In this document: piece by piece, positions 26,280-33,783 of the stretch
Position numbering within the stretch: position 1 is the stretch's first letter
Layout of the letters: the number at the start of each line of letters is the position of its first letter
Assembly: GCF_004347735.1 (NCBI RefSeq)
Contig: NZ_SLTI01000060.1
Span: 310,001-374,000, forward strand
Origin: Sulfuricurvum sp. IAE1
GTDB lineage: Bacteria; Campylobacterota; Campylobacteria; Campylobacterales; Sulfurimonadaceae
DNA: 64,000 nt
Direction: 5' to 3'
The notes under the pieces: model-generated
What the model was told of the DNA's origin: nothing
The model's database searches: none
The model's input: the letters and a program-made list of their open reading frames with translations, nothing else
Program-made: the position numbers and the translations under genes

Positions 26280-26475
26280 CCTGCGGTTCGACGTGCCGCA
26301 TCGCACAGTCGGTGAGATACGAATTAATCAGCGTTTGATACGGCAATCCCGTCTTTGCGGCGAGTTGTTTGAAATACTCGATGGTATCGACTTCGATATT
26401 GAGCGAAATCTGTTTTTTGGCCGCTTTGGCATAGGGATTTTTGACGGATTGTGAAAAATCGTATTCTTTTCTCAT
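26263..26475 (-). CDS. brnA: BrnA-type antitoxin (ribbon-helix-helix)
   Basis: 70 residues. The C-terminal half is a BrnA/CopG-like ribbon-helix-helix: KKQISLNIEVDTIEYFKQLAAKTGLPYQTLINSYL. Such antitoxins neutralise the BrnT ribonuclease and repress their own operon. It lies downstream of the toxin gene with a four-base overlap, the usual brnT-brnA order. Its 3' end overlaps magIII by 17 bases. Confidence 0.85.
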   Translation of the reverse strand: MRKEYDFSQSVKNPYAKAAKKQISLNIEVDTIEYFKQLAAKTGLPYQTLINSYLTDCAMRHVEPQVKWSS

Positions 26476-26765
26476 GGTAACAGCTCCTTGTATTGGCGTT
26501 CTTCGTTTTTGGTGGATCGACGGGCCGATATGATCCGAATCGTTCCATCAGTGTCTCTGTAACAATGCACTACCGTTAGTATTTTGAGCGTGTAACTCAT
26601 ACCCAACAGGATAAATCGTTCTTCATGCTCCGAATGATCGGGATCGGGAATCAAACGGGCAAAATCATCATCAAATACTGTTTTGGCTTCTTCAAACGAT
26701 ACACCGTGTTTGGTTAGATTTGACGACGCTTTTGCAGAGTCCCACTCAAATTTTAACGATTCCAT
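26472..26765 (-). CDS. brnT: BrnT-type ribonuclease toxin
   Basis: 97 residues, RelE-fold toxin of the BrnT family: begins FEWDSAKASSNLTKHGVSFEEAKTVFDD, centre RFILLGMS, end VVHCYRDTDGTIRIISARRSTKNEERQY. The R-x-ISAR-x4-E region carries the expected catalytic residues. No frameshift. Strong promoter at 26772-26800 with a palindrome in its spacer. The ATG is six bases after the -10 box and has no Shine-Dalgarno, so the mRNA may be leaderless. Part of an AT-rich accessory patch. Confidence 0.88.
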   Translation of the reverse strand: MESLKFEWDSAKASSNLTKHGVSFEEAKTVFDDDFARLIPDPDHSEHEERFILLGMSYTLKILTVVHCYRDTDGTIRIISARRSTKNEERQYKELLP

Positions 26766-26771
26766 ATAGAT

Positions 26772-26800
26772 ACTATAATGATAATATCATGATTTGTCAA
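26772..26800 (-). promoter_or_regulatory. Promoter of brnT-brnA
   Basis: Minus strand: TTGACA (26800-26795), 17-base spacer, TATAGT (26777-26772). This is the best -35/-10 pair among the leaderless-looking genes; predicted start is at the ATG. Confidence 0.7.
26778..26790. promoter_or_regulatory. Palindromic operator candidate for BrnA
   Basis: ATGATAATATCAT, a perfect inverted repeat with 6-base arms around one A, filling the spacer of the brnT promoter. Ribbon-helix-helix antitoxins bind such sites to autorepress. Confidence 0.5.
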
Positions 26801-27010
26801 GATGATTTTACTTTGCTTTGAGTTTTTCTAGGTTTTTGTATGTGTTCATGAAACGGTTGAAGAGTATGGGAAGGGAAAACACGCTTTATTAAGTAACTAA
26901 AAAGGAGTGAAAAATTAAAATAAGTTGACGTATAAATACAGTTTTTAGCTTTTAATGAAAAAAGTAAAGAACTGTATCATCAATAATATCGACTACAAAA
27001 AAGGTGGAAA

Positions 27011-27691
27011 ATGAAAAAAACAGTTTTTGTTGTGGGGACAGCTTTGGCTGGACTTATGATGAGTGGATGTGGTGGCATTGGTTATGTAAATAATGCGTTA
27101 GTAGAAAAACAAAAAAATGTTGAGTATTACCGTATTTTTGATATTAAAACAAAAGCCGACCGTGATGTCGTAGCGGAGGCAGCAAGTGTTGGTTTGGGAA
27201 AAAATGTAAACGATGCAAGCGAAGCCCGTCCTATCCCAGATTCTGCTACATTGCCGGATCATCCTGGCCGATTTAAATTGAGCAATCCATTTGAAGGATC
27301 ACAATTGGGGGCTTTAATGAATGCAAGTGGTGCTTTAGGGGGCAAAATGGCTACATGTCAAGGATCATCATGGAATGCTCAGGCAGTAAGAGATATTCCA
27401 GGAAGTAGTAATTTACGCATAACAGCCTGCTTGTTTCCGTATAAAGAAGGATATCATCTCGATGTTTATGCAACGTTTGCAAAGCAAGAAGGCGGTTTGA
27501 TGCAGGCAGTTCGTTCTGGTGTCAATGCAATGGTAGGAACGCCAGAAGAGTGGACGGAAAAAACGTTTTTGGATATTGTAAGAGAGATACGAAAACAAAC
27601 TAATGCTGAAGTGACATTAGTTGAGGGTTATCCAAAAGTTCAAGGTACACCGTGGCTTGATTCAGGTGAGATGGTACAGGCAGCTAAATAA
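27011..27691 (+). CDS. Hypothetical lipoprotein
   Basis: 226 residues. Signal peptide with lipobox LMMSGC (Cys about 20), then a soluble domain that I do not recognise. There are two cysteines (ATCQG and TACLF) that could form a disulfide. RBS AAGGTGG six bases before ATG. Base composition is clearly more AT-rich than neighbours (codons such as AAA, TTT, GTA dominate), suggesting acquisition with the BrnTA pair. No partner gene; a perfect hairpin follows the stop. Confidence 0.75.
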   Translation: MKKTVFVVGTALAGLMMSGCGGIGYVNNALVEKQKNVEYYRIFDIKTKADRDVVAEAASVGLGKNVNDASEARPIPDSATLPDHPGRFKLSNPFEGSQLGALMNASGALGGKMATCQGSSWNAQAVRDIPGSSNLRITACLFPYKEGYHLDVYATFAKQEGGLMQAVRSGVNAMVGTPEEWTEKTFLDIVREIRKQTNAEVTLVEGYPKVQGTPWLDSGEMVQAAK

Positions 27692-27700
27692 ATTATTTTT

Positions 27701-27724
27701 GTTACAACTCTCCTGAGTTGTAAC
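27701..27724. repeat. 24-base palindromic element, copy 1
   Basis: Perfect 10-base-pair stem, GTTACAACTC with GAGTTGTAAC, loop TCCT, nine bases after the lipoprotein stop. The downstream side lacks an immediate T run, so it is not a classic terminator. A second copy (reverse orientation, 19 of 24 bases identical) is at 59241-59264. Confidence 0.6.
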
Positions 27725-27773
27725 ATACACGAAATTATTCCTTTTTTATCTAAATAAAGAAAACGACAAAGCA

Positions 27774-27965
27774 TCAAAACACCTCTTTGACCCGTCCCAC
27801 TTCTCCGCTCATTAGCCGCACTTTGATACCGTGGGGATGGGTGGGGGAGTTGGTGAGGATGTCGCGGACGATCCCCTCGGTGAGTTTCCCGGTTGGCTGA
27901 TCTTGTTTGAGGACGATGGCGACCCGTTTGCCGCTTTGGATGTTTTTGCGCTCTTTGCCGTCCAT
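27774..27965 (-). CDS. YwbE family protein
   Basis: 63 residues. YwbE/DUF2196 small protein: IQSGKRVAIVLKQDQPTGKLTEGIVRDILTNSPTHPHGIKVRLMSGEVGRV is the whole family domain. Function unknown; a small beta-rich fold, possibly nucleic-acid binding. Four bases after the preceding 61-residue gene, so co-transcribed. Confidence 0.85.
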   Translation of the reverse strand: MDGKERKNIQSGKRVAIVLKQDQPTGKLTEGIVRDILTNSPTHPHGIKVRLMSGEVGRVKEVF

Positions 27966-27969
27966 GAGG

Positions 27970-28155
27970 TTATTCCCGCAGGTTGAGCCATGAGGGGGGA
28001 TTGTCGAATTGCAGCCCGCTTTCGCGCCAGTCGGTTTTGTCGCCGTGGCGCGAGTGGAGCTTTCCGGCGATGAGGGTGTACTGCATTCCCGTGATGACGC
28101 TGGTGAGGCGTTTGCCTTTTTTGAGTGCGTCGAGTACGGCGTCTCTGCTTTCCAT
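27970..28155 (-). CDS. Hypothetical 61-residue protein
   Basis: 61 residues, not recognised. N-terminal helix with basic KKGKRL, then a sequence rich in His, Lys and Trp (about residues 33-59). No signal or membrane segment. A good Shine-Dalgarno (AAGGGG, six bases before ATG) supports that it is real, as does its coupling to ywbE. Confidence 0.6.
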   Translation of the reverse strand: MESRDAVLDALKKGKRLTSVITGMQYTLIAGKLHSRHGDKTDWRESGLQFDNPPSWLNLRE

Positions 28156-28199
28156 GTTGTCCCCTTGTGTCGGTTTGTTAAAGCTCCCCTTGGAACCTT

Positions 28200-28227
28200 A
28201 ATAAAACGCAGGCGGCGCAGGCCGCCT
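28200..28227 (-). terminator. Intrinsic terminator of the cold-shock gene
   Basis: On the minus strand: AGGCGGC, loop CTGC, GCCGCCT (perfect 7-bp stem), then GCGTTTTATT. Begins eight bases after the csp stop. Confidence 0.85.
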
Positions 28228-28234
28228 GAGAGGC

Positions 28235-28453
28235 TTAGAGCGCCGTGACGTTTTCGGCTTGGGGACCTTTGTCACCCTGACCGACGGTGTAGGTCACTTT
28301 TTGACCTTCGTCGAGAGAAACACGGCCGTAGCCTGTGCGGTTTACCTGACGGAAGTGGACGAAGATGTCTTTATCGCCGTTGTCTTGTTGGATGAATCCA
28401 AAACCTTTTTCGCCGTTGAACCATTTGACGGTTCCGTTGAGCAGTTCTGCCAT
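28235..28453 (-). CDS. Cold-shock protein, CspA family
   Basis: 72-residue single-domain RNA chaperone. RNP1-like KGFGFIQQ and RNP2-like DIFVHF are present, and it starts [13 protein letters not shown]. Start at ATG 28453 has AAAGG upstream; a longer in-frame reading is leader RNA. The leader is about 140 nt if transcription starts near 28592, with an 8-bp hairpin, as in cold-regulated csp mRNAs. Confidence 0.95.
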   Translation of the reverse strand: MAELLNGTVKWFNGEKGFGFIQQDNGDKDIFVHFRQVNRTGYGRVSLDEGQKVTYTVGQGDKGPQAENVTAL

Positions 28454-28477
28454 GTTGCAGCCTTTGTTGTGTAAATA

Positions 28478-28497
28478 CACCCGGCGGATGCCGGGTG
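28478..28497 (-). promoter_or_regulatory. Hairpin in the csp leader
   Basis: CACCCGGC and GCCGGGTG, a perfect 8-bp stem with a 4-base loop, 24 bases before the csp ATG. Without a U run it is not a terminator; a translation or mRNA-stability element is likelier. Confidence 0.5.
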
Positions 28498-28598
28498 GTC
28501 GAAATAATAAAATGGAGCGGTCTACAGGCGGGTCGTACTGATAGAAGTCAATAAAAAGCAGCCAAAGATGAGACTCTAAATCATCTTTCAATACAGAC

Positions 28599-28604
28599 AG
28601 TATA
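28599..28604 (-). promoter_or_regulatory. Putative -10 box of csp
   Basis: TATACT on the minus strand. It would give a leader near 140 nt. No clear -35, so tentative. Confidence 0.35.
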
Positions 28605-28627
28605 GCGGAATTTTTCTTTTTTACCCA

Positions 28628-29257
28628 TTACAGCAGTGCGATCAGTTCGTCGAGCTTTCCGATGCGGTGGGTTGCGGCGCTGAAATCGTGGTTTTCGGTA
28701 AAGCGGTTGTGGACGACGACGCACTCGATCCCCGCCGCTACGGCGGCGCGCAGCCCCCGTTCGGAATCTTCCACGACGACCGTTTCGCTTTTTTCACCGC
28801 CCAGACGTTCCAGCCCCAGCAGATAGGGATCGGGGTAGGGTTTGGCACGGGGGTATTCGCCGCTGCACAGGACGAATTCCATGTAATCGACGAGGCCTCT
28901 GCGTGCGTGGATCAGCTCGAAATCGCATCGCAGGGCGGAGGTGACGATCCCCATCCGGTACTTCTGCGAGAGCTCTGCGAGTACCTCGCGCACCCCCGGA
29001 ATCGCGATCTCTTCGGTGCGAAGGTAGTGCTGGTAAAGTTCGTTGCGTTCGGCGCGCCAGAGGTCGGTGACGCTCAGGGGGACTCCCTCTTCTTCGGCGA
29101 TCAGAAAGGCGCTTTCGCCCGCAATCATGATGTCACGGTAACGCTGGGGGGTGAGGATAAACCCGTGTGAGGCGAGCACCTCGGCGCTGGCGGTGTAGTA
29201 CCAGTGTTCGGTATCGACGAGGACGCCGTCGTTATCAAAAAGGATCTGCGTTTTCAT
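28628..29257 (-). CDS. HAD-superfamily phosphatase / phosphatase-like hydrolase
   Basis: 209 residues. Motif I FDNDGVLVDTE (D8, D10), cap domain, motif II VTSAL (T/S), motif III KPYPDPYLLG (K), motif IV VVEDSERGLRAA. Similar to beta-phosphoglucomutase and phosphoglycolate phosphatase; the substrate cannot be read. Motif I has DND where DxD is required, so it is competent. Start ATG 29257 (MKTQILFD) with a TACAAT box ending six bases before and no Shine-Dalgarno. Confidence 0.88.
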   Translation of the reverse strand: MKTQILFDNDGVLVDTEHWYYTASAEVLASHGFILTPQRYRDIMIAGESAFLIAEEEGVPLSVTDLWRAERNELYQHYLRTEEIAIPGVREVLAELSQKYRMGIVTSALRCDFELIHARRGLVDYMEFVLCSGEYPRAKPYPDPYLLGLERLGGEKSETVVVEDSERGLRAAVAAGIECVVVHNRFTENHDFSAATHRIGKLDELIALL

Positions 29258-29263
29258 GGCGGA

Positions 29264-29269
29264 ATTGTA
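29264..29269 (-). promoter_or_regulatory. -10 box of the HAD gene, probably leaderless
   Basis: TACAAT on the minus strand, six bases before ATG 29257. Confidence 0.4.
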
Positions 29270-29325
29270 GCGTGAGCGGGCTGAAAGGGAGAAGGATGTC
29301 AACGGAGGGTGAACCGCAAAAACGT

Positions 29326-29331
29326 TATAAT
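29326..29331 (+). promoter_or_regulatory. -10 box of the 43-residue lipoprotein gene
   Basis: TATAAT followed by GGCGC. It would give a leader of about 28 nt before the AGGAG/ATG at 29366. Confidence 0.45.
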
Positions 29332-29365
29332 GGCGCTTTGATTTTCAACGATTTTAGGAGAATGT

Positions 29366-29497
29366 ATGATTCGCTGGTTTATTACGGGACTGATTGCGGC
29401 GGCGGTATTCGGCGGCTGTACGGTCAAAGAGTTCAACGACGGCGTCAGCGACGGCGTGAGTGACGTCAAACGCGTTATCCGCGGTACGAACAACTAA
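29366..29497 (+). CDS. Small lipoprotein, 43 residues (entericidin-like size)
   Basis: ATG 29366 preceded by AGGAG at 29356-29360. Reads a short hydrophobic signal (WFITGLIAAAV) with lipobox VFGGC (Cys 18), then about 25 residues with two VSDG/VSDV repeats, ending at TAA 29495-29497. Its size, signal, Shine-Dalgarno and promoter together support a real gene. Function unknown. Converges on dnaX, two bases apart. Confidence 0.75.
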   Translation: MIRWFITGLIAAAVFGGCTVKEFNDGVSDGVSDVKRVIRGTNN

Positions 29498-29499
29498 GA

Positions 29500-31137
29500 T
29501 TAGACTTTTGACTGGACGGTGATTTTTACCGCTTCGAAGAGCTCGGCCGCTTTCTGGATCATCGGCTCTTTGAGCAGGTCGCCGCCGTCGAATTCCTTCG
29601 TACTTGTCTCGTCGCACGACGCGACGCAGCTTCCCACTCCCACTTCGGCCTCTTCGATCATCGAGGCGTTTTCATCTATACCCGGATTCCCGTTCGCCGG
29701 GGATGCATTTTCGGGTGCCGTTTCGGGCTGTTCGGCGGACGGAGCTTTACTGCACGCTTCGGAACGGATCTGCGTTTCGATGCCGTAGATCTCGCGGACG
29801 AACTGGCGGATAATGCCGAAACTGTTTTTGAGAAGCTCTTTGTCGGCTCCCTCCGCGCAGCTTTCCCACGTGAGGACCCCGTCGCCGTACGCGACGTACG
29901 CGACGTTTTTCTCGAAGCACTCACCCAGCTCGAGGCTGCGGTCGCGGATTTTTTCGCACAGCAGTTCGAAGGGGCTTTTGGCGGGGACGACGGTCTCGAC
30001 GCTGACGCTCGGCGCAGCTTCTTCGGGATCGGCTTGCCGGGGCGCGGCGGATACGGCGACGTGATGGTGAGGCGTGCGCGATTCGAGCGATTCGATCATC
30101 TCGTCGATCTCTTTGATCTTGAGCGCTTCGATCATCTTGAAGAGTACCAGGCTCACCACGAATCCGCCGTCGGCGTTGATCGCGAAGAGGGTTTTGGCAT
30201 CGCTGAGGATACGGAAAAAGCGCTCGATCACGAGAGGGCTGAAGCGGTGGTCGCCTTCGTAGAGGCGCTCTTTGAGATAGGCGATGAGCTCGTCGACCAC
30301 CATTTCGGCCTCGTAGGCTTCGAGCTCTTTGAGCATTTCGGTGAGGCGCGCTCGGTCTTTGGCAAACACGGCCTCAAAGAGCGATCCGATGTATTCGGGA
30401 TCGAGCAGCCCCAGCATGTCGGCAACGGTCTTGACGTCGACGAACCCCTTGGAGTAGATGATCGCCTGATCGAGCAGGGTGAGGGTGTCGCGCAGACTCC
30501 CAGACCCGCTGCGGGCGAGGATGTCGAGCGCTTCGGCCTGGAACTCGATCCCCTCTTTGTTCAGGATATGGGTCAGGTGGTGGACAATGTTGGGATGGCT
30601 GATCCGTTTGAAGCGGAAATGCTGCGTACGGCTCAGAATCGTCGGGGGGAGTTTGAGCGGATCGGTGGTGGCGAGGATGAATTTGACGTAGGATGGGGGC
30701 TCTTCGAGGGTCTTGAGCAGTGCGTTGTGCGCCTCCTTGGTCAGCATGTGGACCTCGTCGATGATGAAAATCTTGACGTTGGCGCTGGCAGGACGGTATT
30801 TAGTATGTTCGATCAGGTCGCGGATATCGTCGATTTTACGGCTGGAAGCGGCATCCATCTCGATGATGTCGATGTGGCGCCCCTCGTTGGCCATGACGCA
30901 GTGGCTGCAGACGTCGCAGGGGGCGGAGGTGGGACCGTTCTCGCAGATCAGCGATTTGGCGAAAATCCGCGCCGTCGAGGTTTTACCCGATCCGCGCAGA
31001 CCCGAAAAGAGGTAGGCATGGGAGAGTCGCCCCGAATCGAGGGCGAGAGAGAGGGTCTGGGAGATGCTCTCCTGACCGATCAGTTCCTCGAAACGTCTGG
31101 GACGGTATTTGAGTGCCAGTACTTCGGATGTGCTCAT
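29500..31137 (-). CDS. dnaX: DNA polymerase III subunit gamma/tau
   Basis: Clamp-loader ATPase. 545 residues: Walker A GLRGSGKTSTA (about 46-56), a four-cysteine zinc module (C-x8-C-x2-C-x2-C, about 70-84), Walker B IFIIDEVHML, sensor I TTDP, SRC-like LSRTQHFRF and domain III to about 370. A low-complexity linker and a C-terminal region (about 400-545) are present that would make a tau form. Third gene of rho-murI-dnaX. AGAGG precedes the ATG. Confidence 0.95.
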   Translation of the reverse strand: MSTSEVLALKYRPRRFEELIGQESISQTLSLALDSGRLSHAYLFSGLRGSGKTSTARIFAKSLICENGPTSAPCDVCSHCVMANEGRHIDIIEMDAASSRKIDDIRDLIEHTKYRPASANVKIFIIDEVHMLTKEAHNALLKTLEEPPSYVKFILATTDPLKLPPTILSRTQHFRFKRISHPNIVHHLTHILNKEGIEFQAEALDILARSGSGSLRDTLTLLDQAIIYSKGFVDVKTVADMLGLLDPEYIGSLFEAVFAKDRARLTEMLKELEAYEAEMVVDELIAYLKERLYEGDHRFSPLVIERFFRILSDAKTLFAINADGGFVVSLVLFKMIEALKIKEIDEMIESLESRTPHHHVAVSAAPRQADPEEAAPSVSVETVVPAKSPFELLCEKIRDRSLELGECFEKNVAYVAYGDGVLTWESCAEGADKELLKNSFGIIRQFVREIYGIETQIRSEACSKAPSAEQPETAPENASPANGNPGIDENASMIEEAEVGVGSCVASCDETSTKEFDGGDLLKEPMIQKAAELFEAVKITVQSKV

Positions 31138-31152
31138 GCAACCTCTTTTTGT

Positions 31153-31941
31153 TTAATCGAGTGAGTTTAGCACGGTTACGCTAAAACTTTTGCCCAGGAT
31201 CGTTTCGACCATCGCAGGCTCGATGGCTCCGGTCGCATAAAGTGCCAGAGAAGTTTCCCCCCCGTTCGCGTGTCCTCGCAGCTCCATCAGGTGCAGCAGG
31301 CGGTTTGTCACCCCCTCGGCGCTGTCGATAAAAACGATCGGGCGTCCCATGACCCGTTCGATCGCCTCTTTGACAAGGGGGTAGTGGGTGCACCCCAGAA
31401 CGATCGTGTCGACGTCCGCCGCCCGCATCGGGGCGAGCCATCCCTCGAGCATCGCATGGGTTTTCGGGGTATCGGTTTCACCTGATTCGATCTGCTGCAC
31501 GAGTCCAGGGCAGGGTTGCTCGAACACCCGTACGCGGTAATGCTGGCTCAGCATCCCGACGAGGGATTTGTATTTCTCCCCTCCCAGCGTTGCCGGGGTA
31601 GCCAGGACGCCGACGTTTTTGGTGAGCGAATGCGAAATGGCGGGTTTGAGCCCCGGCTCGGTTCCGACGATGATGAGATTTCCGTAGCGTTTGCGCAGCT
31701 CTTCGATGGCGGCGGAGGTCGCGGTGTTGCAGGCGACGACAAGGGCGTCGATACGGTGGTGGGAAATCAGGTATTCGGTGACGCGGATGGAGAAATCACG
31801 GATTTGATCGGGGGTTTTTTCCCCGTAGGGGGCATTGGCCGTATCGGCGACGTAGACGATCCGAACACCGTGGATGCGGCGGAGCATCGCGGCGACAATC
31901 GTCAGTCCCCCCAGTCCCGAATCAAAGACACCGATCGTCAT
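31153..31941 (-). CDS. murI: Glutamate racemase
   Basis: Makes D-glutamate for peptidoglycan. 262 residues with both catalytic cysteines: VVACNTATSAA (about Cys 71) and VLGCTHYPLV (about Cys 182). It begins MTIGVFDSGLGGLTI. It lies six bases after rho and 15 bases before dnaX. Confidence 0.96.
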   Translation of the reverse strand: MTIGVFDSGLGGLTIVAAMLRRIHGVRIVYVADTANAPYGEKTPDQIRDFSIRVTEYLISHHRIDALVVACNTATSAAIEELRKRYGNLIIVGTEPGLKPAISHSLTKNVGVLATPATLGGEKYKSLVGMLSQHYRVRVFEQPCPGLVQQIESGETDTPKTHAMLEGWLAPMRAADVDTIVLGCTHYPLVKEAIERVMGRPIVFIDSAEGVTNRLLHLMELRGHANGGETSLALYATGAIEPAMVETILGKSFSVTVLNSLD

Positions 31942-31947
31942 CGTCGG

Positions 31948-33276
31948 TTATTTGCTATCGGCGTTCATGCTCTCGAGGAATTCGACATTCGACTTGGATT
32001 TGAGCATCGTATTGTAGAGGAAACGGAGCGCTTCGACTTCGTCTTCTTGTTTATGCAGCATCGAGCGAAGGACGAAAACCTTCTGGAGGATTTCGGGGCC
32101 GATGAGGAGCTCTTCTTTGCGGGTTCCCGATTTGAGGATGTCGATCGCCGGGAAGATACGGCGGTCGGAAATTTTGCGACTGAGGACGATTTCGGAGTTT
32201 CCGGTCCCTTTGAACTCCTCGAAAATAACCTCGTCCATCCGGCTTCCCGTTTCGACGAGGGCGGTGGCGATGATCGTGAGGCTTCCGCCGTTCTCGATGT
32301 TACGCGCCGCACCGAAGAAACGCTTTGGCTTGTGCAGGGCGTTGGCGTCGACCCCGCCCGAGAGGACTTTACCCGAGCTTGGGGTGACGGTGTTGTAGGC
32401 GCGTGCGAGACGGGTGATGGAGTCGAGCAGGATGACGACGTCTTTGCCCAGCTCGACGCGGCGTTTGGCCCGCTCGATTACCATCTCGGCGACTTTGACG
32501 TGGTTTTTAGCCGGTTCGTCGAAGGTTGAACTGTAGACTTCCCCTTTGACGGAGCGCTCCATGTCGGTTACCTCTTCGGGGCGTTCGTCGACGAGCAGAA
32601 CCATGAGTTCGATTTCGGGGTGGTTGTTGGTGATCCCGTGGGCGATCTCTTTCATCAGCTCCGTTTTACCCGAACGGGGAGGAGCGACGATGAGCCCGCG
32701 CTGCCCTTTACCGATCGGGGCGAACAAATCCATCATACGGCCGGTCAGTTTGGTCGGCTGGTATTCGAGCTTGATCTGCTCGAGGGCGTAGAGCGGGGTG
32801 AGGTTTTCGAACAGGGGACGTTTTTTGGATTCTTCGGGGGGGAGGTAGTTGATCGCTTCGACTTTGAGCAGGGCGTAGTAGCGCTCCTGGTCTTTGGGAG
32901 CGCGTACCTGGCCCGTGACGATGTCCCCGTTACGCAGCGCGAAACGGCGGATCTGCGTGCTCGAGACGTAGGCGTCGTGGAGCGAGTCGCTGAAGCTCTG
33001 GTCCACCGCACGCAAAAATCCGTACCCGTCTTGCATGATTTCAAGGATTCCCGTAAAGAGGATGAACCCCCCCTGCTGAACCTGTGTTTTGAGGATCTCG
33101 AAGATCAGATCCTGACGTTTGAGTTCGTTGGGGTCTTCGATCCCCAGCGTGTTGGCGATTTCGAGGAGGTCTTCGAGTTTTTTCGTTCGAAGCGCTTCGA
33201 TCGTGAACCCTTCGACGGGAATGTGCGTACGGTTTTTCGAGTTGTTTTTGGGGGTTTTCGCAGTGGTATCGCTCAT
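31948..33276 (-). CDS. rho: Transcription termination factor Rho
   Basis: Hexameric RNA helicase that ends transcription. 442 residues: N-terminal region, RNA-binding cold-shock-like domain ([14 protein letters not shown], about 80-93), P-loop [15 protein letters not shown] (about 195-209), Walker [18 protein letters not shown]-loop and the R-loop. Start ATG 33276; in-frame extension upstream contains the leader. Promoter at 33350-33379 leaves a leader of about 66 nt, which may allow Rho autoregulation. Confidence 0.97.
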   Translation of the reverse strand: MSDTTAKTPKNNSKNRTHIPVEGFTIEALRTKKLEDLLEIANTLGIEDPNELKRQDLIFEILKTQVQQGGFILFTGILEIMQDGYGFLRAVDQSFSDSLHDAYVSSTQIRRFALRNGDIVTGQVRAPKDQERYYALLKVEAINYLPPEESKKRPLFENLTPLYALEQIKLEYQPTKLTGRMMDLFAPIGKGQRGLIVAPPRSGKTELMKEIAHGITNNHPEIELMVLLVDERPEEVTDMERSVKGEVYSSTFDEPAKNHVKVAEMVIERAKRRVELGKDVVILLDSITRLARAYNTVTPSSGKVLSGGVDANALHKPKRFFGAARNIENGGSLTIIATALVETGSRMDEVIFEEFKGTGNSEIVLSRKISDRRIFPAIDILKSGTRKEELLIGPEILQKVFVLRSMLHKQEDEVEALRFLYNTMLKSKSNVEFLESMNADSK

Positions 33277-33349
33277 GCGGTGAATGCCTTGGAAGAAGAT
33301 GTGGTATGTGTAAGATACGGAGTTTTTGCTTGTGCAATTGTGCTGTGAC

Positions 33350-33379
33350 ATTATAATCTATCGCCCGAAGGGTTGTCAA
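33350..33379 (-). promoter_or_regulatory. Promoter of rho-murI-dnaX
   Basis: Minus strand: TTGACA (33379-33374), 18-base spacer, TATAAT (33355-33350). Near-consensus. Confidence 0.7.
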
Positions 33380-33402
33380 GAAAGCGGGAATTATGGGATA
33401 AT
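33373..33402 (+). promoter_or_regulatory. Promoter of the cupin gene
   Basis: TTGTCA (33373-33378), 18-base spacer, GATAAT (33397-33402). Its -35 sits on the same bases as the -35 of the opposing rho promoter. Confidence 0.5.
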
Positions 33403-33426
33403 GCACCCTAAAAAAGGAGAAACACC

Positions 33427-33783
33427 ATGATTCACCGAGAACTCGCTTCGGTTCCCTCGGCCGCGCAGAAGGCGGGACAGGGGGTCAGCATGCAGATGCT
33501 CCTCTCGCTGCAGGACGTTCCCAATTTCGCGATGCGTTGCTTTACGATTGAAGCGGGAGGACACATGCCGCACCACACCAATACGGTCGAACACGAACAG
33601 TTCGTCCTCTCAGGCCGTGCGAAAGTGCGCGTCGGCGACGAGAGCTTTGAGGCCAAAGCCGGAGACATCCTCTACATTCCCACCAACGTCGCCCACAGCT
33701 ACGAGACGATCGGCGACGAAGCGTACCGGTTTTTGTGCCTTGTTCCCCAGGGGGAAGACTGCATCACCATGATGGGGTGTTAG
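33427..33783 (+). CDS. Cupin-domain protein
   Basis: 118 residues, single cupin. Motif 1 GGHMPHHTNTVEHEQFVLSG (the metal ligands His-His-Glu/His around 47-57) and motif 2 GDILYIPTNVAHSYET (His about 89). Such proteins bind a metal or a small ligand; the reaction is not deducible. AAAGGAG is ahead of ATG. Divergent from rho; converges on the next gene with a four-base overlap. Confidence 0.88.
   Translation: MIHRELASVPSAAQKAGQGVSMQMLLSLQDVPNFAMRCFTIEAGGHMPHHTNTVEHEQFVLSGRAKVRVGDESFEAKAGDILYIPTNVAHSYETIGDEAYRFLCLVPQGEDCITMMGC

Noticed and set aside
27701-27724. Palindrome as the terminator of the lipoprotein gene
   Set aside because: Perfect stem but no immediate T run after it; a related copy elsewhere makes a repeat element more likely, though some termination effect is possible.
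26263-27773. Prophage or integrative element at the brnTA patch
   Set aside because: No integrase, transposase, tRNA attachment site or flanking direct repeat was seen; only composition and gene content are unusual.
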